Positions 10,634 to 21,470 of a stretch of DNA of 64,000 nucleotides are shown piece by piece. The notes below the pieces were generated by a model. It searched no databases. It saw nothing but the letters and a program-made list of their open reading frames with translations, and was not told the origin of the DNA. The first letter of the stretch is position 1; each line of letters begins with the position of its first letter. Both the position numbers and the translations under genes were made by a program. Origin of the DNA: Sthenelais limicola (lineage: Eukaryota > Annelida > Polychaeta > Phyllodocida > Sigalionidae); the NCBI GenBank assembly GCA_942159475.1, contig OW804097.1:11781172-11845171 (forward strand), in the 5' to 3' direction.

Positions 10634-12744
10634 ATATGTTACACTATATTAGACAGTTTCTACTTTTAGCAGAGATTAGGGGAAGGACATTACTGGGAAT
10701 TTACATTAATTATAACATCAATTATCAAATATAACATCAATTCTCATCCTTGTGAACAAGTCTCATGGATATAATCATTATCAGAAGAGTGAGCTTTTTG
10801 ATGCTTATCGAAAATGTGATTCTATTTAAATGTCAATTTATTGATGTGACGTTGACGGTGTGTAAAGCAATTTGTTATTATTCCTTTCCAACAATGTCCA
10901 GTCTATGTCTGAAGTTTCATGGTATCCATTGTATACATTATTCATTACAATTAATTAGTGCTTATGGGAATAATTTAGAGGGAAATAAATGAATTGGCAT
11001 TAAAATGAAAATTAATTGAATTAGTGGTAATTAAAGGTCCCTCTAATGTGCAAATTACCAAGTCTTGTTGTTGGATGTTGTTTTTATGATGACTTTTCCA
11101 TTTTATTATTGATGTAAATCTGAGATTGATCTATTTATAGATTAATAGTCGCGTTCTCGCCGACCGTTCCCTAGGTTGTACATATATTTCCACTCAAGGA
11201 GAATGCCATTGTCTACACCTAATTTTCCCTGGTGTAAAATGAGTGATTGGGGTGGAAGTTACAGCATGTTATATTTGCTGGTGTAGAGCCAGGTAACAAT
11301 GAAGGAACGACTGTCCAGGGGAGGGCCGAGGACAGCTATGGGGAACGTGACAAATGCACAAAGCGGCTTATTCACCGAGTTCTCATGGAAATGATGAGTA
11401 CTCCAACAAGAGATTGTCATTAAATGTATTATTACACCATTGTTCAATATGCAATGATTTATGAGAAAATAAAAATAACAATATGTTAATGCTTCCATAT
11501 TAATTTGTTGTTTGTTGTGTGTGAAATGGCTGCAGTGAACATATGGGTTACTACTTATAGCGTGTGTAAGTTCAAAATGGCCGCCAACAGGTTTGTTGTG
11601 CACTTGCTGCTTCTTCCGGGACAGGAAGTGATGTCGCTTGTTTTGACATAACATTGTGACGAAAAGTTTTCACTGTTTTTAGATTTTCTCCAATATTTAT
11701 TCTAAGTTCTAACCACTGAATAGCCATATATAGGGTCATATTCCATATATGGTGACCAGAAACTTCTGGGCATTGCTGGGGCGATGGAGAGTGAGAATAT
11801 TTATTTCCTTATAATGGATGGCTACGGAAGTGATACATAACACAATTAAACAAGTACTAAGTTAACTTATTATCAAGTTATGCACCGATTTGATCAACTG
11901 TTTACATATTTAACTTTGTAATCAGTGTCAACTTAATTCATATACTTGGCGTTTCCACTGGAAACGATTTTCTCAGCCTCTAAACCCCATTTGATCAAAG
12001 ACAATCACCCCCAAGTGGCCCATGACCAAACACCTTTAGATCTAAGAGAGGCCTTTAAGAGAGGCCTACCAGCACCGGTTGAGGCGTGACCTAAGTGGTA
12101 AACAAGGTGCAGTAATCAAGTCTCTCAACGAACGGCTGTCAATCAGCCTACAATAACGTCGAAGTGCGACATGTAAGACTGATGGAAGGGATTAGATATG
12201 GCATCCTCGCCTGATGTCACATCTAAGCTTAAACACCTCACAGACAGTTAAACAAGTTATCAAGATGTAGATGCAGTATCAGTGATTGGCACTTTTCATA
12301 CTGACTCATATGTTTTTCTCAGCCTATGGCTGAGAAAAACAAAAAGTAAAAGCGGGTGATGGCGGCTATGATGCTTACATGCCCTATTATACAGCATGAG
12401 GGTACAGTTGTGATAGACTATGTTTATCACAGGGACGAAAGTCTTCAGTATTCCTACTGTAATCGGTATTTTTTAAATATTATAAATTGTCAAATTTCAC
12501 CTAAATTTCAACATTGAACAAATTAATTCTCGAATTTCATTAACCTTTCACAAAATTCCTTACCAAATTTCGTTGAAACTTTCAAAGATTAATATCTTCA
12601 AATGAACTTTTTCCCCTGTGTTTCCCACTGCCAGAAATATTTAAGTATTTTTGCCATGGCCCCCTTACATCCCTGTTATGAGTTATTGAACTATGTGACT
12701 GCACTATATATGTCACTTTACTGTCTGGCTGCGTGATTTAATAA

Positions 12745-12830
12745 GATAAGATAAGATGAGAGGTTTTTATTTGCCTTTAAAGGGGTACAAATACATCAGT
12801 AATTGTGATTTTTATAAGAGAAGACACATT
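12745..12830 (-). mobile_element. Short non-LTR retrotransposon 3' tail
   Basis: On the minus strand it reads AGGCAAATAAAAACCTCTCA followed by three CTTAT units, the form of a non-LTR element's 3' end with a short-repeat tail. The 5' part is absent. Confidence 0.4.
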
Positions 12831-13010
12831 GGTCAACATAGCCTACCATTATGAGACTGCCAAGAGTTCATATTCTTCCAGCAGTTACCATGAATTTAGA
12901 ATATAACTATAAGAGAGTACTACGAATTAACATAATCATTACATAGAATAAAAATAAAATAATTATTTAGTTACACCGGGCCAGTCACACGATTTTAGTG
13001 TTACAGCCCC

Positions 13011-13022
13011 CCACTAGGTGGC
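13011..13022 (+). promoter_or_regulatory. CTCF-like core site
   Basis: CCACTAGGTGGC fits the CTCF core CCASYAGRKGGC at all positions. Occupancy is unknown. Confidence 0.3.
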
Positions 13023-13100
13023 CTCATAGTCTGGTTAGCCTACGGTACGGTAGCCTATATGAGCGTTGGTGAATATGGTGTCATCTAGTTGGGGCTCCTG

Positions 13101-13125
13101 AGGGGGGGGGGGGGGGGGGGGGGGG
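13101..13125. repeat. Poly-G run
   Basis: Uninterrupted run of about 25 G; similar runs lie at 10162, 10211, 18573, 42660 and 50885, some inside foldback elements. Confidence 0.9.
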
Positions 13126-14040
13126 TCTTACCAAGAAACAGCAAATATTGTTTGTCACTAAGAAAATTCTCTTGTCGTTTGTCACTTAATTTTTTGTAAT
13201 ATGGACGAATTTTGTTACTAAGGACTATTGTGAGGCTAAGAAAGTGTTTTTGTCAATAGTCATTGCACTGTCCATGTTGATTTGTCCCTTAGCTATCATT
13301 TAGCTCTCCTAATTTTATTTTAGTGAAAGTTAACATTAGAGCTGACGCTTTAAAACATGAACTTTCAGCTTCTAACCAAATCAATTAGGCCAGTGAACCC
13401 TGATGTAGAGGGGACCTCACCGCCCCTCTCCACCTACAGCTAGGCCTACAGAACATGTAGGCCTACGGTACGGTACCGTACAGTATGAACTAACTAGCCC
13501 GGGCTCCCAGACCCTAAGTAAGGCCTAACCTACGGACATGTACGGAGTGTAGCGACCAGCAAAATAGAGAGAGCGGAGCCAGTCAGAATTTCTCGGGCTA
13601 GAACTAACAAATTTTCTGTAGGCTACGGACTGCTATTTGAAATTTCTCTATAGACTGGTAACGTTAGATCTCTTCTTAGGCCTACTTGCTGCTTTATTAT
13701 TGTATTATAAATCATATTTTAATAATTTATAGATGTTTATAGTAGGCCTAACTTTAGCTCACCACTTCACTTTATCATAGTAACACTAGGCCTAACAGCT
13801 GGAAAAACTGTCCAGAAGATTGTATAACATTTCAATAGGCCTACTTTTCCCTCATATGTAACGTTAGCCTATAACTCATTGGGAAATAAACAAAAAATCA
13901 AATCAAATAGGGGACTAAAGAGCTCAGCAGGTTTCAGTGAAAATTATTGACTCGATCCGTTTGCCTTCAATGACCCGGTTTCAGCCTCGGAGTTGACAAA
14001 ATTCGTCGATCGTTTACAATTAGCGCGCAAACTTGGCGAC

Positions 14041-14123
14041 GTAACGTCGCACAGATAGCGTAACGTCGCGAATCTCCAACGTAACGTCGCGTCGCTACGG
14101 AGTAAACAACATCACCTAGCAAC
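14041..14123 (+). promoter_or_regulatory. Upstream control region of the small gene: three GTAACGTCGC boxes, forkhead site, X-box-like site
   Basis: GTAACGTCGC occurs at 14041, 14060 and 14081 (spacing 19 and 21 bp, two helical turns). GTAAACAA at 14102-14109 fits a forkhead/FOXJ1 site, and ATCACCTAGCAAC at 14111-14123 resembles an RFX X-box with a 1-nt spacer. All lie 106-188 bp before the ATG in a CpG-rich patch with no TATA box. RFX plus FOXJ1 sites are typical of motile-cilia genes. Confidence 0.5.
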
Positions 14124-14228
14124 CCGAACAACCCAAACAAAACATTGCCGATCTCACAACCTTACCAAACCTTACTCCGCTTCCAAAAACCGCTCCTTTA
14201 TCTCAAACTTTTTGCATAGACCGCAAAA

Positions 14229-14255
14229 ATGGCCCCTAACCGCAAAGATAAGATG
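14229..14255 (+). CDS. Small gene exon 1
   Basis: Start codon in AAAATGGCC, nine codons, donor ATG before gtaaggc. 5' UTR start unknown. Confidence 0.7.
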
Positions 14256-15871
14256 GTAAGGCACTGGTGAATCTTTTAATATGATGAAATTGATGGATTT
14301 CCCGCATTTGAAGTCATTTGGCATTATTTTGTCACTGCCATACCGAAAGCCGTCGGCCTACGTGTAGCGCTTATGAACTGACTACTGTAGGCCTATGTTC
14401 GCCATTCAACCATGTGATGAGATAGATCTATAGGCCTATAATTATTTGCTAAAATGATCTTTTACGGACATTAAAACAATGCATTAAAGAGTTCACTGGA
14501 CGAAAACGTGGGAACTCAATACTGTACTTGTTCCCGTCTGACAGGTTTCATACCTTGGGCTTGGCGAGGCAAACACTAAGGCCCGATTCATCCAAGCCTC
14601 ACTCCAAGGGGGCGAGGAGAGGAGCGCGCTTTTGGTAAGTTCTAGTCATAGTCCTACATATGCCACATCTTGATAATTCTACATCTGTATTATTGGAACC
14701 ACAGCTTCCTCAAGACTCTTGACGCTTTTATTAATTAAACTGGCGTTAATTTTGGCGGCCGCCCATAGCCTTTATATCGTCCTTGTTTGTCTATGTTTGT
14801 CGATATGATTATAGAACTTTAAATTTGTATCTTCGCGCTTCCTTTGTCGCGGATCCTTTCCGTATCATTGTGTATTTAAAGACATTTGATTTAGCTCAGT
14901 TTTATGAAGTACCGATAACTGAAATATTTTTCTATATTTCCACATAATTTATGAAGGTATATTATATTGTCTATTTTATTCACCATCTTTTATTAATTCT
15001 CTCATCCAGGCTCAGCGGGATCGGCTCAATGTCACTTTGCAGTCATTGGAACGCAACAAGTAAGTAAACGCTTAAACAACTTTATCTTTCTAAAAATATA
15101 GGTTTGTTGTCAAAAAAAGGATCCTTGCATTTTTCGTCGCTAAATATTTGTATGTCAGAATTGAACTGAATCCATCCCAGAAAATCCCCTATTGGATATA
15201 AATATATATTGGCACTAATAATTGGCACTATTGGGGAGTTTATTAATAATAATCTTCATTACCATTACCACAGATATGACAGCAGGAGGAGGCAGAATAG
15301 GCACAGTTCTTTTGTCAGCCATATGACTCTCGAGTGCCAGCAATTAACGTGAGTGTACCCTCCAAAAAGTCTTAAAATACATTAAATGGTAGCTGGAATA
15401 TGGCTTAAAATATGCAATTCGAGTTGCCAACTAATTAATTATACAATAAGGAACGAACTGAAGCCAGTTTTAAAGCCCCTCTATTCATACTAGGACCCGT
15501 TTTCAGCTCTTAAATAATATAAAATATACCAATATATTCCCAATTTTAAATTTATTTAAAACATATTGTAAAGTGTATAAGTTTCTTCTCCACAGATTAC
15601 GGAAAAAGTATTACTTCCTTTTATTTTCTAATTTTCTCATGTTAAACTGGTTTTATATTAGAAAAACATATCGTAGTGATAAAAATGTCAAGCTGATATA
15701 TTTGAATGAATCTATAGCGTACTGATTTTGTATTGTTACAGTCTGCTTCAAATAGAGCTGGCCGAGAGATTGGTGGACATGGAGCAGGAGATAGTGAAGA
15801 AATATATCCACTACAAACAGACTGAGATGCAGATGATGAAAGTGAAGTGTAGCCGCAAACATGGCGCTTAA
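14229..15871 (+). CDS. Five-exon gene for a 123-residue charged helical protein (candidate ciliary protein)
   Basis: Exons 14229-14255, 14545-14634, 15010-15059, 15274-15348 and 15742-15871 join without a stop. Every junction has GT..AG and matching phase (0, 0, 2, 2), giving 372 nt: 123 residues plus TAA. The protein starts MAPNRKDKM and is basic at both ends. A Gly-Leu-rich segment spans 10-39, an Arg-rich segment about 57-68, and a probable coiled coil about 81-115 (QIELAERLVDMEQEIVKK). No signal peptide or membrane segment is seen. I do not recognise the family. Forkhead and X-box-like sites upstream and the small helical build suggest a ciliary or axonemal role, which is inference. ATG 14229 is chosen as the only start in a short first exon with a purine at -3; exon 1 could extend upstream. 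An AATAAA follows at 15983. Confidence 0.75.
14545..14634 (+). CDS. Small gene exon 2
   Basis: Thirty codons between CCCGTCTGACAG and gtaagttc, encoding VSYLGLGEANTKARF and onward; phase 0 at both ends. Confidence 0.78.
15010..15059 (+). CDS. Small gene exon 3
   Basis: 50 nt between CTCTCATCCAG and gtaagtaaac; encodes AQRDRLNVTLQSLERN and leaves AA, completed to Lys by exon 4. Confidence 0.78.
15274..15348 (+). CDS. Small gene exon 4
   Basis: 75 nt between TTACCACAG and gtgagtgt; encodes the Arg-rich YDSRRRQNRH part and leaves AC, completed to Thr by exon 5. Confidence 0.78.
15742..15871 (+). CDS. Small gene terminal coding exon 5
   Basis: Follows TATTGTTACAG; encodes the predicted coiled coil and the basic C-terminus ending SRKHGA, stop TAA at 15869-15871. 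Confidence 0.78.
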
Positions 15872-15982
15872 ATACCTCAGCCTTCAACATCCAGCTGGCT
15901 GTGGAGAATGGGCCCAAAAAACAACCCCCCAAAAAATATAAAAGAAAAAGAATACAAAAAAAATTCTGTTTTTGTTCTGTTC

Positions 15983-15988
15983 AATAAA
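15983..15988 (+). terminator. Poly(A) signal of the small gene
   Basis: AATAAA 112 bp after the stop, preceded by a T-rich stretch and followed by a TTCACGTTC/TTTGT-rich region. Confidence 0.65.
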
Positions 15989-17428
15989 TTATTCACGTTC
16001 ACTTTCAACCTAATATTTGTTTTGTTATCTATTACCGGTCAGTTACACGCACAGAGAGAATTGAACATAGTAATTGAATATTTATTACAAACTAGCTGCC
16101 CCCGTTTATCAGCGGGTAGCCATCCCCTGTTACCCCCGCTCTCCCTTCCCCACCCTCTCTTGTTCGCATCACACGTAACTTAATTATACAGTAAGAAATT
16201 CAAAAAAATAATGCCCTCCCCCTTCCCCATCTCCCCCGTTCCCAGTCCTCCTCCGTCCCGCAGTTTAAAGGACTAGAACTTATAAAATCAAGTCCAAACC
16301 TACTAGTAGAGAGTTTCATTCACTATTTTGATATATTCCCCTCGCATAGATAAATCTTGAAATATAGACCTTTGGTAATCACCATAAAGTATAAACAAAT
16401 CTAAAAGAAAAAAACAATTCAAATTTTTATCGTTCGCATACAATAATATTTTTTATCGGAGCGTATTTGTCACAATGCTCCATTGGAATGCACATATAAT
16501 AAATGTTTTTCATCAGTTTGCGTTGTGCTTTTGTTCGAAAAATTAGAAACTTTGTGCTGTGTTTACAGACATTTCTATGTTAGTGAAGTTCATCTTAAAA
16601 TCCAATAAGAGGTTTGATGTGAAAGAATGTTTTAACCTGTAGGCCTAAATTCTAATTATTTTAGTTCTGGTTTGGTAATATTCAATTACTTGTATCGAGT
16701 TTCAATCATTATTTATTATTCCCCTAGCATAGCAAGATTAAATAATATAATAATAAAGATCTAATAATATAATAGCAGAGATTTGCGCAACTTTATAATT
16801 ATTATCAATATCTGTAAGCAAATGCGCTTATTGGAAGTCTACTATTAGATCACTTATTAATATTTACTGTTCCGCTCTTGCGTAATATTACGTAATATTT
16901 TGTATTTACCTTTATTACCATAAAAAGGACAATACTGGTCGTCACAATATATTGTTGTTGTTGCCGTTCAGTGGAAATTCCCTACAAAACACAATTAATT
17001 GTTCCCATAAAAACTTTATTAATATTCATACAGAGTCAATGGCAGCAGGGTATGTGAATACACATGATATAACTGTGTCTAATAACTGCTTATCACACTC
17101 GCACCTGAACACTGTCACATGGATACACACGTGCCTGTATCACCCAGGGGTTCATCTATAGAGGGAATAATGGTAGAACAGTAGAGAGACATACACAACC
17201 CAGAGAAATAGGGGAATTGTATCCATGCCTCCTCTGTTACAGCTCCATAATGGAGTATAGGTAAAATATTTTATTTATTTATTTAAGTTTATTCAATGGA
17301 CACCATAGTAATAACCTGTTCGCTTTATCAACGCATCATTATTAAATTTTGTACCATTGGATGATGGGGAATAGCTTTCATTTTCGTATTAGCGAATCTG
17401 GTGAGATGTACAGTAAAACCACGCTATT
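15989..17428. other. Intergenic, AT-rich
   Basis: No exon or transposon ends recognised except a short reversed LINE-like 3' tail at 17265-17340 (minus strand TCCATTGAATAAAC then TTAAATAAATAAATAA). Confidence 0.4.
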
Positions 17429-17663
17429 GGGTCAGATGTTCAGAAAATGTACAATTGGCAGCTGTATACATTTAGTATATTCTGCTAAATTAGGCTGCAA
17501 TTTGGTCAATACTAAATAAATTCGAGTATATTCGGCATTTCATTGATTCTAGCAATCTGTTTGGTTAGGTTAAACTGTATTTTGAACATTATTTTCGTCT
17601 GAAATTTGGGTTATTTGAGAGGATTGGTGAAAGTGAATTGTACATTTTCTGGCGATTTTACCC
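17429..17663 (+). mobile_element. MITE-A copy with TATT duplication
   Basis: Plus-oriented, GGGTCAGATG to TTTTACCC; TATT at 17425-17428 and 17664-17667. Confidence 0.85.
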
Positions 17664-18753
17664 TATTAGAGATTGTCTTGACAGTAGTTCAAGTGCTCAC
17701 AATTGTGAGGTGTTCGGATAAAAGGGCAGTCACTTCAGTAGGAATTGACACTATAGAAACTGGTCGAAACTGTTCAAGGGTTGGGAGGGATATCCACAAG
17801 TAGAGGTTTTGTTGAATATATTTCTCTTTGGAAAACGGACCAAAAATACAAGAAAAGTTTAAATTTCAATCAATAACCTCTGACTTTTGTAAATGGATTG
17901 ATGATCCTTCCCGCTAACCTTTGTTTGGACATCTAGACAGTCATATTTTTGCATCCAATATCGGGAATAAAATACTCAAGATATATTACCAGATCATATT
18001 TCAAATCAATGGCAGCGAGAAATAATCTAGCATTTTAGATCTTTGTTCACAGAAAGACAATTCTTTGAAAGAAAAAAGATGTTGTCAAGTCAATCAACAG
18101 ATCCGAGGAAAAAGCCATATTAATATCAGCATCAATATTAATATCAACATATACACTAGGCACCCTCTCTATGAAAAATTCATAAAATTTTAAAATATAG
18201 TATGTACAAATATATTCATTTGCTACCCTATACATTTTATGAGAGAATTGAGTTAAGAACATTCAAGTTGGCATCACATTGGATTGAAGAAACATCATGG
18301 TTATGTATACATACATACAGTCAATATCTATGACAAGAAAGGTAATGTTGAAAATATCAATATCTTCTAGAAATGATAGCACTTCGATTTTTTTAAAGGA
18401 GACACACACATTTCTTTTTACTGGAAGGAGACATTTTGGAAGCTCTTGGGGAAATCTCCCAGTGTGTATTTACCTCCATAAATAACATTACTTTCCTATA
18501 TTCATCCAATACGTAGTTAAATTATTTATTAAATTATCTATACACCAAGGCAAGTTCCTTGTTAGAAATATATGGGGGGGGGGGGGTTATTAATCACTTA
18601 TTCATTTTGTTCATAAGGGAAAGTTTCTGTCTTCATATCTTTTGTCATGTACCAAAGCAAATAATTATTATATAGTTCCGTATATTAACGATAGGCACCT
18701 GGGAAGTGGCGACATCTTTTGCCTACTTATGGAACTAGCATGGCTGTGTGATT

Positions 18754-18965
18754 GGGTCAAATCCTCGGAAAATGTACAATCAGCAAATCTATACATTTAG
18801 CAAATTCTGCTAAATCATACTGAAAACTGGTCGATACTAGGTATATCTGAGTATATTTGTTATTGACTTGATTCCAACAATCCGTTTGGTTAGGTTTAAT
18901 TGAGTTTTGAACCTCATTTTTGTCTTAATTTTGGGTTATTTGTACACTTGCTGGCGATTTCACCC
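18754..18965 (+). mobile_element. MITE-A copy (diverged)
   Basis: Plus-oriented with internal small deletions; flanks no longer match. Confidence 0.7.
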
Positions 18966-20299
18966 ATAAATAGCTGATGTTGCCCACTAATTGTGGCTTA
19001 GTTACTATTTAAATCTTAAATAAATGCTATTTGCCAGCAGCCATGAGAGTCTGGTGCCAAATAAACCGAAAACTCCACGAAAGATCTGCAGCACATTTTT
19101 ATGTTTCACTCTGACATTTAAATCTTTGGCTTCTGCAGATATAGTTGCTATGTTTATATTCCTATTCATGCTCATTCTTATTTACAGAAGGAGGAAGATG
19201 CCTCAAATTTACACAACATATCAGCTTTATTCAGTATTTACATAAAACGCCAACGCGAATTAATTATTACTTTATTCCTTCATCCATATCGAAAACATAC
19301 ACGTTTTATATTTCCATTATGCAACTTAAGTCTTGTCATGAACCCTTTAAATAAAGAGAAATGAATGCTAGCAATTGCAGATTCTGAAAAGATGTGGAAA
19401 ATCTTGAATAGCCTATACTGCCAAGATTCCATCTATTTTAACAGAGTCTACCACGACCCTGTCAGCATTGAATAATAAAAAAATATTCCACCAAATATAT
19501 GGTTCAGGTTGACTGCTTTTAAAAAGAAGCCACACGAATATGTTTAATAGGAATATACCAGTTGCAATGGTATCTGAACATTGCACCAGTTCAATCTTTT
19601 CTGTTATTAAAACTTAGAAGTTTTTCCTAAGGCAGAACCACCTTGAACAGGCGTGGAATTATATTGTTTTGATGCGGTTTTGTTACAATAATATGCATAT
19701 CTATGCCATTGCAAGCTGTTTATTCCCACATTTCCTAAGTAATTGTCATCCACTTTTGACACTTATCATTATTTTTTACTCTATATAGAGCAGATCTTCT
19801 GTCATATATTTCCTAAAGATAATTTCCTAATTTGTGGACGACCCCCAGACGTGTGTTAGCACTGCCCCCTGGGGGAAAACAAAACAGATCCAACAGAACA
19901 TAGTTACCAGAAAAATAAACTCAAACAGGAACTGACTTTAAAGAAATTATATAAAACGCATCAAATATCGCACTTACTCCTTTTCCAATCGACAAACAGT
20001 GGAACATGATTAACAAATATTATCAGACAATTTGAATCTCTTCTAATCAAATGGGAAATAAATCTTTTTTAAATTTAGCTGATTTTGAATTAAATTATAT
20101 ACATATATTTAAGAGGATGATTTACTGATATACAATGCCAAATTATTATATTTATAGATCCTAAAATTGGTAAAAAGATGAAGTTACAACATTAAAGTTA
20201 TGAAACAACATCTATTATAAAAAGGTTTACCACATTATTATATAAACAAACTTGGTTCCCTATACTTGATGCAGCATCTTATACTCTCAATTTGACACA
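18966..20299. other. Downstream of the vWA gene and intergenic
   Basis: No exon seen. 19644-19760 is one half of a dispersed inverted pair with 51455-51575. No clear poly(A) signal for the minus-strand vWA gene was found just below 20300. Confidence 0.4.
19644..19760 (+). repeat. Dispersed ~115-bp repeat, copy 1
   Basis: GAACAGGCGTGGAATTATAT through TGTCATCCACTT matches the reverse complement of 51455-51575 almost throughout. Family unknown. Confidence 0.75.
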
Positions 20300-21470
20300 T
20301 TATATACGAGTTTCCTTAAAATCCACACCTTCCTCTTCCAGTTGTTCAAGTTTCTCTTTTAGCTCTTTTATAACAGTCTTGTATTGGTCAATCATGTCTG
20401 TGTTGAGGCCTTTACTGTCGTACATATCCTTAAGGCGACTACACAGACTTTCCATTTTCTCATCTACTTTCATCGGGGTATACATTTCAGCCCCTTCAAG
20501 GAACACTCCCGAGGCGGTGGGGACTTCGCGACCCAAGGACGAGGACATGGCTCTCAACCTGGCCCACGCATCGTCCCAACGTACACTCATATCATGAATG
20601 AACTGACCACAGAAATCAAAATTAGCAAGAATTGGTTCGTTCCAGTTGGTTAGGTACTCCATTCCTTCCTCTGTGATCATTTGGCCCACATGGTCACTGT
20701 AGTCTCTGATGGCATCAGAGCCGAGCTGCAGAATATCGCGACACCGACTCCGGTTCAGCTTTTTCATGTATTTAGCAGTAGTTTCCAAGTATCTCTGTGC
20801 CATCAGCCGGGTCTCATGCTGGGCACACACTATAATATCCTTCTCACTGTTGTCCTCAGGTTTCTTAGGCAGATCATCATAATGCAGGGTCTTGTCAAAG
20901 GTCCGCACATCATTGGTGGAATCCCTGTACACTATCTTCATCCTGAGGACGTCTTTGTTCTTGAGAACTTTCTTGTGTTTTGGTGGCAGCTTGAGGTAGC
21001 ACACCAGGTGCCTGGAGAGGTCACTGGAGATGTCATGGATATAGTACTTCATCTTGGTCTCATTGACATCAGGTTTATTGTCAGGGTCATAAGGTATGTA
21101 CTCCCTGGTCATCATCCTCTTGTCCAGCTTCACACCATTTAGTGCCTCTATGTCCACCTGCAAGCTGGACACTATGGAGGTCTGCCGTAACATGACCGGT
21201 TTCATCATGTTCAGCTCAATGTTGGTGTTCTCCTCCAAGAAATAGAAAGCATCACTGCTGTAGTTCATTCCCAGGTCGAACAAGAGTTCGGGTAGGAAGC
21301 CGCCGGTGCCCAGTGCAGCCAGTTTGATGTGGTAGTCTTTGTCAAAGCGACTCTCGACTCGCAATGCTTCAACCACTTTGTTCAGTTCTCGAATCATCTC
21401 ATCTGATTCGGTCATTCCCTCGTTTGCCATACCATCCGTAAAGAGAACGATGTTGTCATTGAAATAGCGA
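20300..21470 (-). CDS. vWA gene exon 5 (last, 390 codons with stop)
   Basis: Begins after TCATTCTTCCAG; encodes RYFNDNIVLFTDGMANEG, the rest of the vWA fold, a middle domain and the C-terminal coiled coil; TAA at 20302-20300. Sequence open upstream to 21574 is intron. Confidence 0.92.

Larger units (their letters stand above)
10634..13980. other. Non-genic stretch before the small gene
   Basis: No exon with convincing splice sites was seen. It holds a LINE 3' tail fragment (12745-12830), a CTCF-like site (13011), a poly-G run near 13101 and most of the TAGGCCTA palindromes. Confidence 0.5.

Noticed and set aside
20292..21142. Plus-strand frames of 89-153 codons
   Set aside because: Antisense shadows of vWA exon 5.
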